Assembly (NCBI RefSeq): GCF_030063455.1
Contig: NZ_JASITB010000003.1
Location: 357,035-421,034 of the forward strand
From: Cryobacterium sp. PH31-O1
Lineage (GTDB): Bacteria > Actinomycetota > Actinomycetes > Actinomycetales > Microbacteriaceae
Direction of reading: 5' to 3'
DNA: 64,000 nt
How positions within the stretch are numbered: position 1 is the stretch's first letter; every line of letters starts with the position of its first letter. This document shows positions 55,140 through 62,847 of this stretch, piece by piece. The position numbers and the translations under genes were made by a program. Below the pieces are notes generated by a model that saw nothing but the letters and a program-made list of their open reading frames with translations, had not been told where the DNA came from and did no database searches.

Positions 55140-55234
55140 GATGAACAGCCTTCTTCCCGGTTTCGATGGACCCGAATATGTCAACCCCTCATCGTTGAGG
55201 GCGTGCTGTGTCTTGGGTTGTTCGCGTGATTGTT

Positions 55235-55269
55235 GTACTGCCCGCGAAGAGTTTCTCCGCGGGCAGTAC
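55235..55269 (-). terminator. Intercistronic hairpin after hps
   Basis: GTACTGCCCGCG (55235-55246) and CGCGGGCAGTAC (55258-55269) form a perfect 12-bp stem with an 11-base loop in the 226-base gap between hxlA and the small gene. No T-run on the minus strand. Attenuation or mRNA stabilisation would lower zwf-opcA relative to hps-phi. Confidence 0.6.
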
Positions 55270-55365
55270 GGTAAGGAAAGTGCACGACCCCCGAATTGCG
55301 TGGGGCTGCGCCGTGGTGGCGTCCCGTTTCGGTGAGGCTACGAGTCGCCACGCGTTATGAGCTGA

Positions 55366-56010
55366 CTAGCCGACGGCTGCGAGCGAGCCGGCGATGGCAT
55401 CGCGGAGGTCCTTGGCTGCCTGTGCCGGGTCGGCTGCGCTGTAGATGGAGCCGCCAACGACGGCAACTTCGGCGCCGGCACGCTGGACGGCCTCGATGGT
55501 ACGCAGGTTCACGCCGCCAGCCACAGAGAACGGAACGCGGGCTTCCTCGCCCGCGCGGAGCAGACCGGTCAGGTCATAACCGGGCTTGGCCTGCTCGTCG
55601 AGGCCAGCGTGCATCTCAACGAACTTGGCGCCGAGGGTGCGGGCTTCCTTGGCGCGGGTGACCTTGTCTTCCACACCGATGAGGTCGACGACGATGCCCT
55701 TGTTGTGAGCCTTTGCAGCCTTGACTGCACCGGCGATGGTGGAGTCATCGGCGGTGCCGAGCACGGAAACGAGGTCAGCGCCAGCCTTGAAGGCGATGTC
55801 GGCCTCGAGCTCTCCAGCGTCCATGGTCTTCATGTCAGCGAAGACAAGCTTGTCCGGGTGAGCATTTTTGACGGCCGTGACGACGGCAAGGCCGGCGGCC
55901 TTGATCAGCGGGGTGCCGAGCTCAATGATGTCGACGTACTCGGCAACCTGGCCGGCAAGCGTGAGGGCGTCGTCGATGGTGAGCAGGTCCATTGCAACTT
56001 GGAGCTTCAT
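55366..56010 (-). CDS. hxlA: 3-hexulose-6-phosphate synthase
   Basis: 214 aa. It condenses formaldehyde with ribulose-5-phosphate, the key step of the RuMP pathway. Orotidine-decarboxylase-like TIM barrel: MKLQVAMDLLTIDDALTLAG, DIIELGTPLIKAAG, VFADMKTMDAGELEADIAFKAGAD (the D-x-K-x-x-D active site), VVDLIGVEDKVTRAKE, HAGLDEQAKPG and FSVAGGVNLRTIEAVQRAGA. Length and motifs fit dedicated HPS, not the fused or ulaD relatives. It is 57 bp downstream of hxlB. Confidence 0.96.
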   Translation of the reverse strand: MKLQVAMDLLTIDDALTLAGQVAEYVDIIELGTPLIKAAGLAVVTAVKNAHPDKLVFADMKTMDAGELEADIAFKAGADLVSVLGTADDSTIAGAVKAAKAHNKGIVVDLIGVEDKVTRAKEARTLGAKFVEMHAGLDEQAKPGYDLTGLLRAGEEARVPFSVAGGVNLRTIEAVQRAGAEVAVVGGSIYSAADPAQAAKDLRDAIAGSLAAVG

Positions 56011-56067
56011 GATGTTGTCTACTTTCTGTTGGGAATTGCGGTGGGGTCGGAAAATTTGAGGACTCGA

Positions 56068-56667
56068 CTATTCGAGATTGGCGTGCCTGAGCCAGAGCTG
56101 TTCGGCCGGCTCGTCGGCTTTATCCCACAGGGACTGGAAGACGGCCTCGGTAGCGATGAAGAGCACCTGTTCAAACAGGGAACCGGAGTACTGGCGGGAA
56201 ACATTGGAGCCGTGGTCGGTCTTCTGGGCGGCGGGAATGATCACCAGGGCGTCGGAGAGCGCAGCGAGCGGTGAGTCCGCATTGGTGGTGAACGCGGCAA
56301 TGCGCGCTCCAGCCTTCGCCGCTGTTTCTGCGGCCTTGACCACTCCCGAGGTCGTTCCCGATCCGGAGGCGACCAAGAGCAGGTCGCCGGCGCTGATGGC
56401 CGGGGTGGTGGTGTCACCGGCGATGTGGACCGTGAGTCCCAGGTGCATCAGCCGCATGCCTGCCATGCGCAAAACCAGGCCGCTTCGACCAGCACCGGCG
56501 ACGAATATGCGACCCGGCTGGCTGAGGAGGCTGGCCAGCTCGGCCACCTGCTGTTCGTTGATCTTCGCCGTTGTGTCAGCGATCTCGTCCCTGACGAGTG
56601 TCAGGTTGCGCGCAATGTCATCTGCGGTGGTGTGCCCGGTTCGTGTTGCATTTGCTGTCGGATTCAC
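56068..56667 (-). CDS. hxlB: 6-phospho-3-hexuloisomerase
   Basis: 199 aa from GTG 56667, chosen because GAAGGGGAC precedes it exactly as in tkt; longer frames upstream give no homology. SIS domain: RIFVAGAGRSGLVLRMAGMRLMHLG, HIAGDTTTPAISAGDLLLVASGSG and TTSGVVKAAETAAKAGA, with NADSPLAALSD for sugar phosphate binding. It isomerises hexulose-6-phosphate to fructose-6-phosphate. First gene of the hxlB-hxlA-small-zwf-opcA operon, with phi before hps. The N-terminal NPTANATR echoes the NPTANVTL start of transketolase. Confidence 0.94.
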   Translation of the reverse strand: MNPTANATRTGHTTADDIARNLTLVRDEIADTTAKINEQQVAELASLLSQPGRIFVAGAGRSGLVLRMAGMRLMHLGLTVHIAGDTTTPAISAGDLLLVASGSGTTSGVVKAAETAAKAGARIAAFTTNADSPLAALSDALVIIPAAQKTDHGSNVSRQYSGSLFEQVLFIATEAVFQSLWDKADEPAEQLWLRHANLE

Positions 56668-56796
56668 GATTGTCCCCTTCGTTTCGGTCACTTGGTCGGT
56701 AGCGGCCGCATTGGCCTTCTTGTTGTTATTCATAATCACTAAGCGAACGGGCGGGGGTAACACTGTTTTCTGACGGTTCTGCCTACACCTTCGGAT
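56650..56796 (-). promoter_or_regulatory. hxlB promoter-leader block, homologous to that of tkt
   Basis: It keeps the ordered words found at 45249-45396: TTTGCTGTCGGATTCACG at the first codons, GTCCCCTT (RBS), CGGTAGCGGCCGCAT, CGAACGGG, GGGGTAACACTGTTTTCTGA, CGGTTCT and CTACAC. It lies divergent from the GntR gene at 56954. Common regulation of both pentose-phosphate operons is inferred. Confidence 0.7.
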
Positions 56797-56953
56797 AGCG
56801 CCCTTTTCGCTGCGCTGAGATGCGCGCTTCAAAACAATGGTGCTGAAGGTTTTATTGCCTAGACTCTGATAGAGGATCACAGCCTTCCAGCACTGCCCGG
56901 AATGCGTGATCTGACCCCATCCGTAGCCCATTTCGGAGCGCAGACCTTTGGCC

Positions 56954-57712
56954 ATGCCGACCCTTTTCCAGTCGCAGATATATCGATCACTGCCTGAAAT
57001 TGAGAGGGCCGATGCAATCGTCGGCCGAATTACAAAGGCCATCACCCTCGGGCTACTCAAAGTTGGAGAGCGCCTACCCCCCGAAGCTGCACTTTCCGAA
57101 ATGTTTGGGGTCGGGGGCGCGACCCTCCGCGAAGCGCTGGCGGAACTGCGCGAGCAGGGCATCGTCGAGACCCGTCGAGGCCGGAGCGGGGGAACCTTCG
57201 TCGTAAATCAGCCTCGGACCCAGACCGACAACATACGGGATTGGTTTCTGGCGACGTCTATTTCGGAAATACGCGACATCGGAGACGAACATGCCGCTGT
57301 CGCCGCCGCAATCATCCGTTTGGCCTGTGAGCGTGCGGAAGCTCACGATGTCGATCGTCTTGAGGAACTGGCGCGGGCGTTGGTTCTGGCCACGAGCCCT
57401 GAAGTGCGTGCACTGGCTGACAGCCGATTCCACATTGAGTTGGCGGTATCCGCGCAATCACCGAGGCTGGCCAGGGCCGAAATACGGCTTCAGGAGGAAA
57501 CAGTCCAGCAGCTGTGGACCCCCCTCGCCGTTGTGTTTGACCCCGAGCCGGCCACTGCGGAACACTTGGAGCTCGTTCGGGCCGTTGCCCAGGACCAACC
57601 AGCCAAGGCCGGACACCTCGTCCTTGAACACATCAGGCGAAACATCTTTCACCTGATTGACACGAAGCTCGCCCTCGGTTACGCCCGATCAAATCAGGAT
57701 GCCCATGAATGA
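56954..57712 (+). CDS. FadR/GntR-family regulator (FCD domain)
   Basis: 252 aa from ATG 56954. Winged helix with IVGRITKAITLGLLKVGERL, PPEAALSEMFGVGGATLREAL and RRGRSGGTFVV. The FCD ligand domain follows with the SRFHIELAVSAQSP and HLVLEHIRRNIFHL segments, where His residues usually coordinate a metal. It is divergent from hxlB and overlaps the Cache protein by a few bases. Likely targets: the permease unit to its right and/or hxlB. The ligand could be an amine catabolite or organic acid. Confidence 0.87.
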   Translation: MPTLFQSQIYRSLPEIERADAIVGRITKAITLGLLKVGERLPPEAALSEMFGVGGATLREALAELREQGIVETRRGRSGGTFVVNQPRTQTDNIRDWFLATSISEIRDIGDEHAAVAAAIIRLACERAEAHDVDRLEELARALVLATSPEVRALADSRFHIELAVSAQSPRLARAEIRLQEETVQQLWTPLAVVFDPEPATAEHLELVRAVAQDQPAKAGHLVLEHIRRNIFHLIDTKLALGYARSNQDAHE

Positions 57713-58409
57713 AACCGTCCAGGCCGCCAATGCGATCACTCCGTGGTTCAATGGCGTCGCCACCGAAATCAAGGAACTCTCCCAAAACGTTGCCACGGTA
57801 CTTGAACGCAGTCTTGTCGGCAAGTTCAAGGTCAGCAAGGCTGCCCTGGTCGGATTGGACGGACTCTCACGGGAGTTCCTAACGAAGAACTCTTTCGCCG
57901 TCGGCGCCGGCACGTTCTTCGCTGCCGACTCGGTTGAGGAGGGCGGCCTGCCTCCGGAATGGTGGTCCCGCAACCCATCCGGTGCCATCGGCAGGCTCAA
58001 GTTCGACCTGACCCCTGGCAGTGATCGTTTCTACGACTACGAGAAGCTGCCATTCTTTTCGACTGCCGCTTCCACGGGCGAGCAGACCGTCTGGGGGCCA
58101 TATATCGACTATCTCGGCACCGAGGAATACGTTCTGACCTTCTCGGCACCGTTCTACGTCCATGGAAACTTCATGGGGGTGGCGGGATGCGACATCCGAC
58201 TCAGGGATCTGGAACCGCTCATCATGCCCAATCTGCGTCTCATCCAAAGCCACGCAGCCCTCATCAACGCGAGCAACCGTGTCATTCTCGGCAACTCCGG
58301 CATGTACCTGGTTGGCGAGCGGATCAAGTCCGAATCTCCCAACCAACATCGACTGGCGCTGGATGTTCCCCACCTGGGGCTCTCACTGATCTACACTCCC
58401 CGGTCTTAG
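57705..58409 (+). CDS. Stand-alone Cache-domain protein
   Basis: 234 aa from ATG 57705 (an ATG at 57699 is also in frame). It overlaps the GntR gene by 8 bp. The body looks like a single Cache sensor fold as in chemoreceptors: VATVLERSLVGKF, AGTFFAADSVEEGGLPPEWW, VWGPYIDYLGTEEYVLTFSAPFY and MGVAGCDIRLRDLEP, the last being the Cache beta-strand before the membrane in receptors. Here no signal peptide, membrane helix or output domain exists, so it appears cytosolic. It may bind the ligand and act with its coupled regulator. Confidence 0.8.
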   Translation: MNETVQAANAITPWFNGVATEIKELSQNVATVLERSLVGKFKVSKAALVGLDGLSREFLTKNSFAVGAGTFFAADSVEEGGLPPEWWSRNPSGAIGRLKFDLTPGSDRFYDYEKLPFFSTAASTGEQTVWGPYIDYLGTEEYVLTFSAPFYVHGNFMGVAGCDIRLRDLEPLIMPNLRLIQSHAALINASNRVILGNSGMYLVGERIKSESPNQHRLALDVPHLGLSLIYTPRS

Positions 58410-58808
58410 AGGCGCGAAGCAGAAGATAGATCTTCGCGACGCTGCTGCGCCGGCGATCTGGTTTGTATGGGCACGATGATCGACGAACCTCGGTCAGCGT
58501 GCCGCCAGATTCTTCGATGCCCCTACCAACATGGGCTTGGCGCGAGACCATCAAAAATAGATAAATAAAAAACTACCGGAATTCATCTTTAAGCCTGTAG
58601 CCTCTGTAACTATCTGATTCACCGGACATGCCGAAATGGTTGGAAGTCCTTCAAAACCCCCCGATTTTGAAAACGCACTTCCTCGATTTGACACACCCCG
58701 TCGTCCCCCATTTCGCGCCTCCAGTTCAATCCGGACTGCGTCTTTCCTGAACAGAACTGGGTACTCGACGCCCATGAACCCCCAACAGTGAAGTTAAGGG
58801 AGATTGTT
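58410..58808 (+). other. Gap between Cache gene and permease copy 2, with terminator
   Basis: A stem CGCGAAG/CTTCGCG (58413-58438), with an alternative inner GAAGAT/ATCTTC pairing, follows the Cache stop and may terminate. About 58545-58620 is strikingly AT-rich for this genome and probably contains the permease promoter. The RBS AAGGGAGATTG precedes ATG 58809. No gene is seen. Confidence 0.45.
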
Positions 58809-60305
58809 ATGAGTGAAAATCGTTTGGAAGAAGTCGGCCATCTGAAAAGGTCGATCGACTGGAAGCAAGGGATGGCCATCGCGCTGGGAGTGCCCTTGTT
58901 GATTCTGCCCTCCCTGGGCTACCTTCCGCTGTACATGTCTGCCGCTGCAATCGTGGTCTGGGGCCTGTCGGTCATTCAGGGCTTCATGCAGAGCGCCGCC
59001 TATGCCGAAATGGCCACCACCTTTCCCAAGGTTTCTGGTCTGCCAGGTTTTGCGCAGCACATCTTTCGCAACGAAAACTACAAGGGCAAGTACGACAAAG
59101 GCAAGCTGATCGGCGGCTTCACCGCGTGGAGCTACTGGTTTGGTTGGAGCCCGATTCTGGCGATCTTCGCGATTCTGGTGGGCGGCTACCTGCACGGTTT
59201 GTTTCCGGTGCTTGGTGAGACATTCACCGAGTACCAGCTCGCGTTGATCTCGGGCGTGGTGATTTTCAGCGGAGTGTTCGCGGTGAACTGGTTCGGCCTC
59301 AAAGACGGCGCCATGCTGGGCTACATTCTGGCGGCTCTCGCCCTGATCCCGCTGATCGTCCTGACCGTGGCACCCTTTGCCACCGGACACGTTGACCTGA
59401 ATAACATCACCGGCAACTGGCTGCCAGCTGACTGGGCCTGGGATCTGCACCACATTTTGATTCTCCTCGGCATCTTCGCGATCGCGCAGTGGAGTGCCTG
59501 TGCGTGGGAGACGGCCGCCATCTACGGCCCGGAATACAAGAACCCGTCCAAAGACGTGCCCAAAGCACTGCTTGCCGTCGGCATCATCTGCTTTCTCTTG
59601 TTTGTACTGGTTCAAACTGCCGTGATCGGTGTGCTTGGCGTTGACGGCGTACTAGCCGAGCCTGTCTCGCCCCTCATTCCCGTCGCCCAGGCCGTCTTTG
59701 GCGAAGCAGGTGCCCTGGTCACCATCATGATGTTGATCTTCGCCATGATTCTGATCATCCAAACGGCATATCTGGGATCTTCCCGCGCCATGCACTCCAT
59801 GGCAACGGAAGGCAACCTTCCTAGAGTTCTCGGCAAGACCAATCGCCACGGAACCCCGTTTGTGGCCATGTTGGTCATCGGAATCTTTAACCTGGTACTG
59901 ATTTCCATGGGAAATGCCGCCGCAATCCTTGCGGCCTCAGCGATCGGCTACACCCTGGCCAACGGCATCAGCTTGTTCGCCTACGTCAGGGCTAAGTCAC
60001 ACCCGAACTTCGCTGACCTGGAACGCCCCTTCAAAGCGCCGAAGAACTGGAAGAGAGTCGCCATGTTTTTTGGGCTCTTCAATGTGCCTCTGGGTCTCGT
60101 CGGGGTGGTCTATCTGAACAGCCTGGAAATCGGCTGGGCCTCAACCTGGGTCGGCTTCATCGTGCTGGCGCTTTATATTCCCATCTGGTTCTATTCCCAA
60201 CACGAATCGCGTCGCTCGAAAAACAGGGCAGCCACTGCGGCTGCTTCAGATCTCGATGCCGACGGCGACGATCGGCTCACACCCTCAGTAGAAGTATCCA
60301 GCTGA
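58809..60305 (+). CDS. APC-superfamily amine/amino-acid permease, copy 2
   Basis: 498 aa, about twelve membrane helices. Full-length paralogue of the permease at 46835: shared LKRSIDWKQGMAIALGVPLL, GLPGFAQH, GKYDKGKL, VNWFGLKDGA and WETAAIYGPEYKNPSKDVPK, with even the RBS AAGGGAGATTG alike. They diverge mostly in loops and the C-terminal tail. It precedes the cupin-dmmABC-amine oxidase unit and is probably an uptake system for di- or monomethylamine or a related amine; substrate is inferred. Confidence 0.85.
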   Translation: MSENRLEEVGHLKRSIDWKQGMAIALGVPLLILPSLGYLPLYMSAAAIVVWGLSVIQGFMQSAAYAEMATTFPKVSGLPGFAQHIFRNENYKGKYDKGKLIGGFTAWSYWFGWSPILAIFAILVGGYLHGLFPVLGETFTEYQLALISGVVIFSGVFAVNWFGLKDGAMLGYILAALALIPLIVLTVAPFATGHVDLNNITGNWLPADWAWDLHHILILLGIFAIAQWSACAWETAAIYGPEYKNPSKDVPKALLAVGIICFLLFVLVQTAVIGVLGVDGVLAEPVSPLIPVAQAVFGEAGALVTIMMLIFAMILIIQTAYLGSSRAMHSMATEGNLPRVLGKTNRHGTPFVAMLVIGIFNLVLISMGNAAAILAASAIGYTLANGISLFAYVRAKSHPNFADLERPFKAPKNWKRVAMFFGLFNVPLGLVGVVYLNSLEIGWASTWVGFIVLALYIPIWFYSQHESRRSKNRAATAAASDLDADGDDRLTPSVEVSS

Positions 60306-60309
60306 GACA

Positions 60310-60340
60310 GGGGCAGGCCGGCCAAAGCGTGGCCTGCCCC
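60310..60340 (+). terminator. Terminator after permease copy 2
   Basis: GGGGCAGGCC (60310-60319) pairs perfectly with GGCCTGCCCC (60331-60340) around an 11-base loop, 5 bp after the stop. No long T-run. Confidence 0.65.
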
Positions 60341-61002
60341 TCCACACCTTCGCGTGGGAGCATACGGCCAGGTTTGTTGAGCGCATACGCTCCTCTTGAC
60401 GGTTTGCGACAGGATTTCTAAAAGAACTGAACTAAATGAATTGTGCGTGCCTGAGCTAGGCGCGACAGATGCACTCGAGCATCCTGGCGCCACCGCGAGA
60501 TCCTTTTGCCGCCATCTTCCCTGCGTGACATTCGGGCTGAACACCGGTTCTAGGCAACGGCGTACCTGCTGATCATGGACCTGGCAGGCCCGCTGGTCGC
60601 GCACTACGCAGCATCCGTTGGCGGCGCTCGTATTGCCGCGAGAAGGCGTCATTACAAGGGCTGTGCGACAAAGATTGGGATGACTGCGGCCCGTTGGCCC
60701 GCGCTGGCCCCGGTCGCCCAGGCACGAAAACTCAATCGGTTGCGACCGGCTTTTTTCTGGATATTTCTTGCCCGCCCCTTCGCTAGCGGCGAAAACTCCA
60801 GTGCGATATAGATATTTGTAAAAAAGACTGGACTATATGAATTAAGTGCCGTAGCTTGGCATCCGAGGCGAACGCGCGACTTACATTTTCACCACTGAAG
60901 CTCGGAGTAGAGCTCAGTTGGACCTCTGAAATTAGAGAATCGGTTCGTCAAAGTTTCACCGTTGAACAGTTCTGACACCTTTCACAACTCATAGGAGAGA
61001 TC
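60341..61002 (+). promoter_or_regulatory. Long regulatory gap before cupin copy 2 with duplicated promoter-like element and foldable leader
   Basis: TTGACG-17-TAAAAG (from 60396) is a promoter candidate. The stretch ATTTCTAAAAGAACTGAACT followed by AAATGAATT at about 60413-60443 recurs as TATTTGTAAAAAAGACTGGA and CTATATGAATT at about 60811-60842, some 398 bp later. Then come the paired arms CCACTGAAGCTC (60892-60903) and GAGCTCAGTTGG (60910-60921) and a small hairpin at 60924-60937, matching the leader of copy 1. The only frame (60575-60811) looks spurious. Confidence 0.5.
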
Positions 61003-61380
61003 ATGGAAACCGTATTGGGCACCCTCAGCAAGGCCGGCGCTATTCACAAGGTCGTAGGCGGTTACCTCGACCTGCCGAAGATGAACGAACCCGGCTCCGA
61101 TGGCGCCATTGGAGACTCCCTCTCCAACCCCGAAGGATCGGTCATGAGCGCCGGATTCTTCGAGCTCAAGGCCTCAGAGCCCCTCGTCTACACCTACACG
61201 TACGACGAGATGAAGGTCGTCATCAAGGGTGAATTCATCCTCACCGACCAGGCCACCGGAGAAACAACACGCGCCACCGAGCGCGACGTACTCTTCTTTC
61301 CCAAGGGCACCACCGTCAAGTTCGAAACACCCGACTACGCCCTCGGCTTCTTCGCCGGCGACCGCACCTTCGCGCCCTAA
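61003..61380 (+). CDS. EutQ-like cupin protein, copy 2
   Basis: 125 aa, 99.5% identical in DNA to copy 1 at 49986 (two differences; GFFAGDR instead of GFFTGDR). The leader and gap sequences have diverged much more than the coding region, which suggests gene conversion or strong selection on the exact sequence. ATG is behind CATAGGAGAG. It lies 7 bp before dmmA and must be co-transcribed with dmmABC. The barrel lacks the standard His metal ligands, as in copy 1. Role unrecognised; close linkage to methylated-amine oxidation is the main clue. Confidence 0.87.
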   Translation: METVLGTLSKAGAIHKVVGGYLDLPKMNEPGSDGAIGDSLSNPEGSVMSAGFFELKASEPLVYTYTYDEMKVVIKGEFILTDQATGETTRATERDVLFFPKGTTVKFETPDYALGFFAGDRTFAP

Positions 61381-61387
61381 AGCCACC

Positions 61388-61873
61388 ATGCGTACCGCAT
61401 CCCAGTCGCCGGCAACAGGCACCGGCGGCGAACCCGGATTTCGCGGCGTCATCAGTGTGTCGTTCGGCGCAGCAGATGCTAGCGCGGATCACGACGCCGA
61501 CGGCGTCTCCAGGCAGGACCTCCGTTTCGCTTCCGCGAACCCGGAAGCCCTCGCAAACCTCAGGTCAGTGCTCGCACATTCGCGCGTCGGAGTTCGTCTC
61601 GTGCTCGCCGGCCCACCGGCCGACGTGCATGCAGCAGCATCCGCTGTCGCGGTGTGCGGCCTGGTGGACGAGGAGATAACCATCCTGTGCGACGAGGTCG
61701 GACCCCGTGTAATTTTCTGCGGACACTGCCACACCTCCACCACAACCGATCACGCGATCGGTACCGACGTGGTTTGTCAAGGTTGCGCCACCACCCTGAC
61801 CTTCACTGACCACTTCTCCCGCCGTGTTGGCGGGTACCTGGGATTCTCAGCGCACGCTGAGGAAGCAGCATGA
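61388..61873 (+). CDS. dmmA: Dimethylamine monooxygenase subunit DmmA
   Basis: 161 aa from ATG 61388. The N-terminal half is variable. The C-terminal part has the family hallmark: a four-Cys site CGHCHTSTTTDHA and VVCQGCATTLTFTDHFSRR (about residues 110-145), then GGYLGFSAHAEEA. DmmA is one of the proteins required for O2-dependent oxidation of dimethylamine to methylamine and formaldehyde. The Cys4 centre probably binds a metal. It overlaps dmmB as ATGA. The start matches a remnant found after cupin copy 1. Confidence 0.85.
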   Translation: MRTASQSPATGTGGEPGFRGVISVSFGAADASADHDADGVSRQDLRFASANPEALANLRSVLAHSRVGVRLVLAGPPADVHAAASAVAVCGLVDEEITILCDEVGPRVIFCGHCHTSTTTDHAIGTDVVCQGCATTLTFTDHFSRRVGGYLGFSAHAEEAA

Positions 61874-62847
61874 CCGCGACGGCCCTCCAGACCAAAGTCC
61901 ATCCGGCGCTGGAAGGATCCCTTCTGCTAGAGGTGACAAGCGTCAGAGCTCAAACGAATTCGATCACGAGCATCTCGTTTGGTCATCCGCTGGGAGAACA
62001 GCTGCCGAGCTATGTACCGGGGAGCCACCTCGTCGTGCAGTACGGAACCGGCGCAAATTCCTATTCGCTTACCGGTGCGGGCAGCGCCCCCACGGAATAC
62101 ACCATCTCCGTGCTGCGCGTTGAAGACGGTGCTGGTGGATCTCTGGCCATGCACGCACTCTCCGTGGGTGACCGGGTGCAGGTTTCGCGGCCCCGCAGCG
62201 CCTTCGCTCCGGCGGCAACGGCGAAACATCATCTGCTCATTGCGGCGGGAATCGGCATCACACCGGTACTGTCCCACGCTCGGTACGCTGCCGAATGGGG
62301 CGCATCCGCTTCGCTGATCTACGTGCACCGTCCCGGAACGGGGGCGCACGTCGAGGATGCGCGGGAACTGTTGGGATCTGATCTGACGGAATGTACAGAT
62401 CGCAACAGTTTTCGGGAGGTTCTCACCACGAAACTCACGACGCAGAAACTCGGAACTCACCTCTACGTCTGCGGGCCGACCGATTTCATGGACAGTGTGC
62501 TCGAGCAGGCCCGTGATCTCGGCTGGCCCAAGGGTTTGCTGCATTCCGAAGCGTTTTCTGCGGCGGCGCTGGACGACGGCCAACCGTTCGCGGTGAACCT
62601 GGTTCGCAGCGGAGTCAAATTGGATGTTCCGGCTGGTGTTTCTCTGTTGGAAACCCTCGAAAGTGCCGGGCTGAACATTCCGAACATGTGCCGTAAGGGT
62701 ATTTGCGGCGAATGTGCCGCTCCCGTGCTTCGTGGGGCGCCGCAGCATCGGGATCTGTACCTGACCGACCAGGAAAAAGCCGACAACACCACGATCATGT
62801 GCTGCGTGTCACGCAGCCTGGACAAAGAATTGGAGCTGGACCTGTGA
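61870..62847 (+). CDS. dmmB: Dimethylamine monooxygenase reductase DmmB (PDR/VanB type)
   Basis: 325 aa. FMN/FAD-binding beta barrel (YVPGSHLVVQYGTGANSYSL, then RVQVSRPRSAFA), NAD-binding domain (HLLIAAGIGITPVLSHARYA, HLYVCGPTDFMDSVL) and a C-terminal plant-type 2Fe-2S domain with CRKGICGECAAPVLRG and IMCCVSRS. It passes electrons from NAD(P)H to the haem demethylase component. It overlaps dmmA (ATGA) and dmmC (GTGA), so the three are tightly coupled. Confidence 0.9.
   Translation: MTATALQTKVHPALEGSLLLEVTSVRAQTNSITSISFGHPLGEQLPSYVPGSHLVVQYGTGANSYSLTGAGSAPTEYTISVLRVEDGAGGSLAMHALSVGDRVQVSRPRSAFAPAATAKHHLLIAAGIGITPVLSHARYAAEWGASASLIYVHRPGTGAHVEDARELLGSDLTECTDRNSFREVLTTKLTTQKLGTHLYVCGPTDFMDSVLEQARDLGWPKGLLHSEAFSAAALDDGQPFAVNLVRSGVKLDVPAGVSLLETLESAGLNIPNMCRKGICGECAAPVLRGAPQHRDLYLTDQEKADNTTIMCCVSRSLDKELELDL

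Noticed and set aside
56668..57162. Longer hxlB start extending to 57162
   Set aside because: The extra residues show no SIS-domain relation, cover the conserved promoter block and overlap the divergent GntR gene.
60575..60811. 78-aa frame before cupin copy 2
   Set aside because: No RBS, no recognisable content, and it spans the space between promoter-like repeats.
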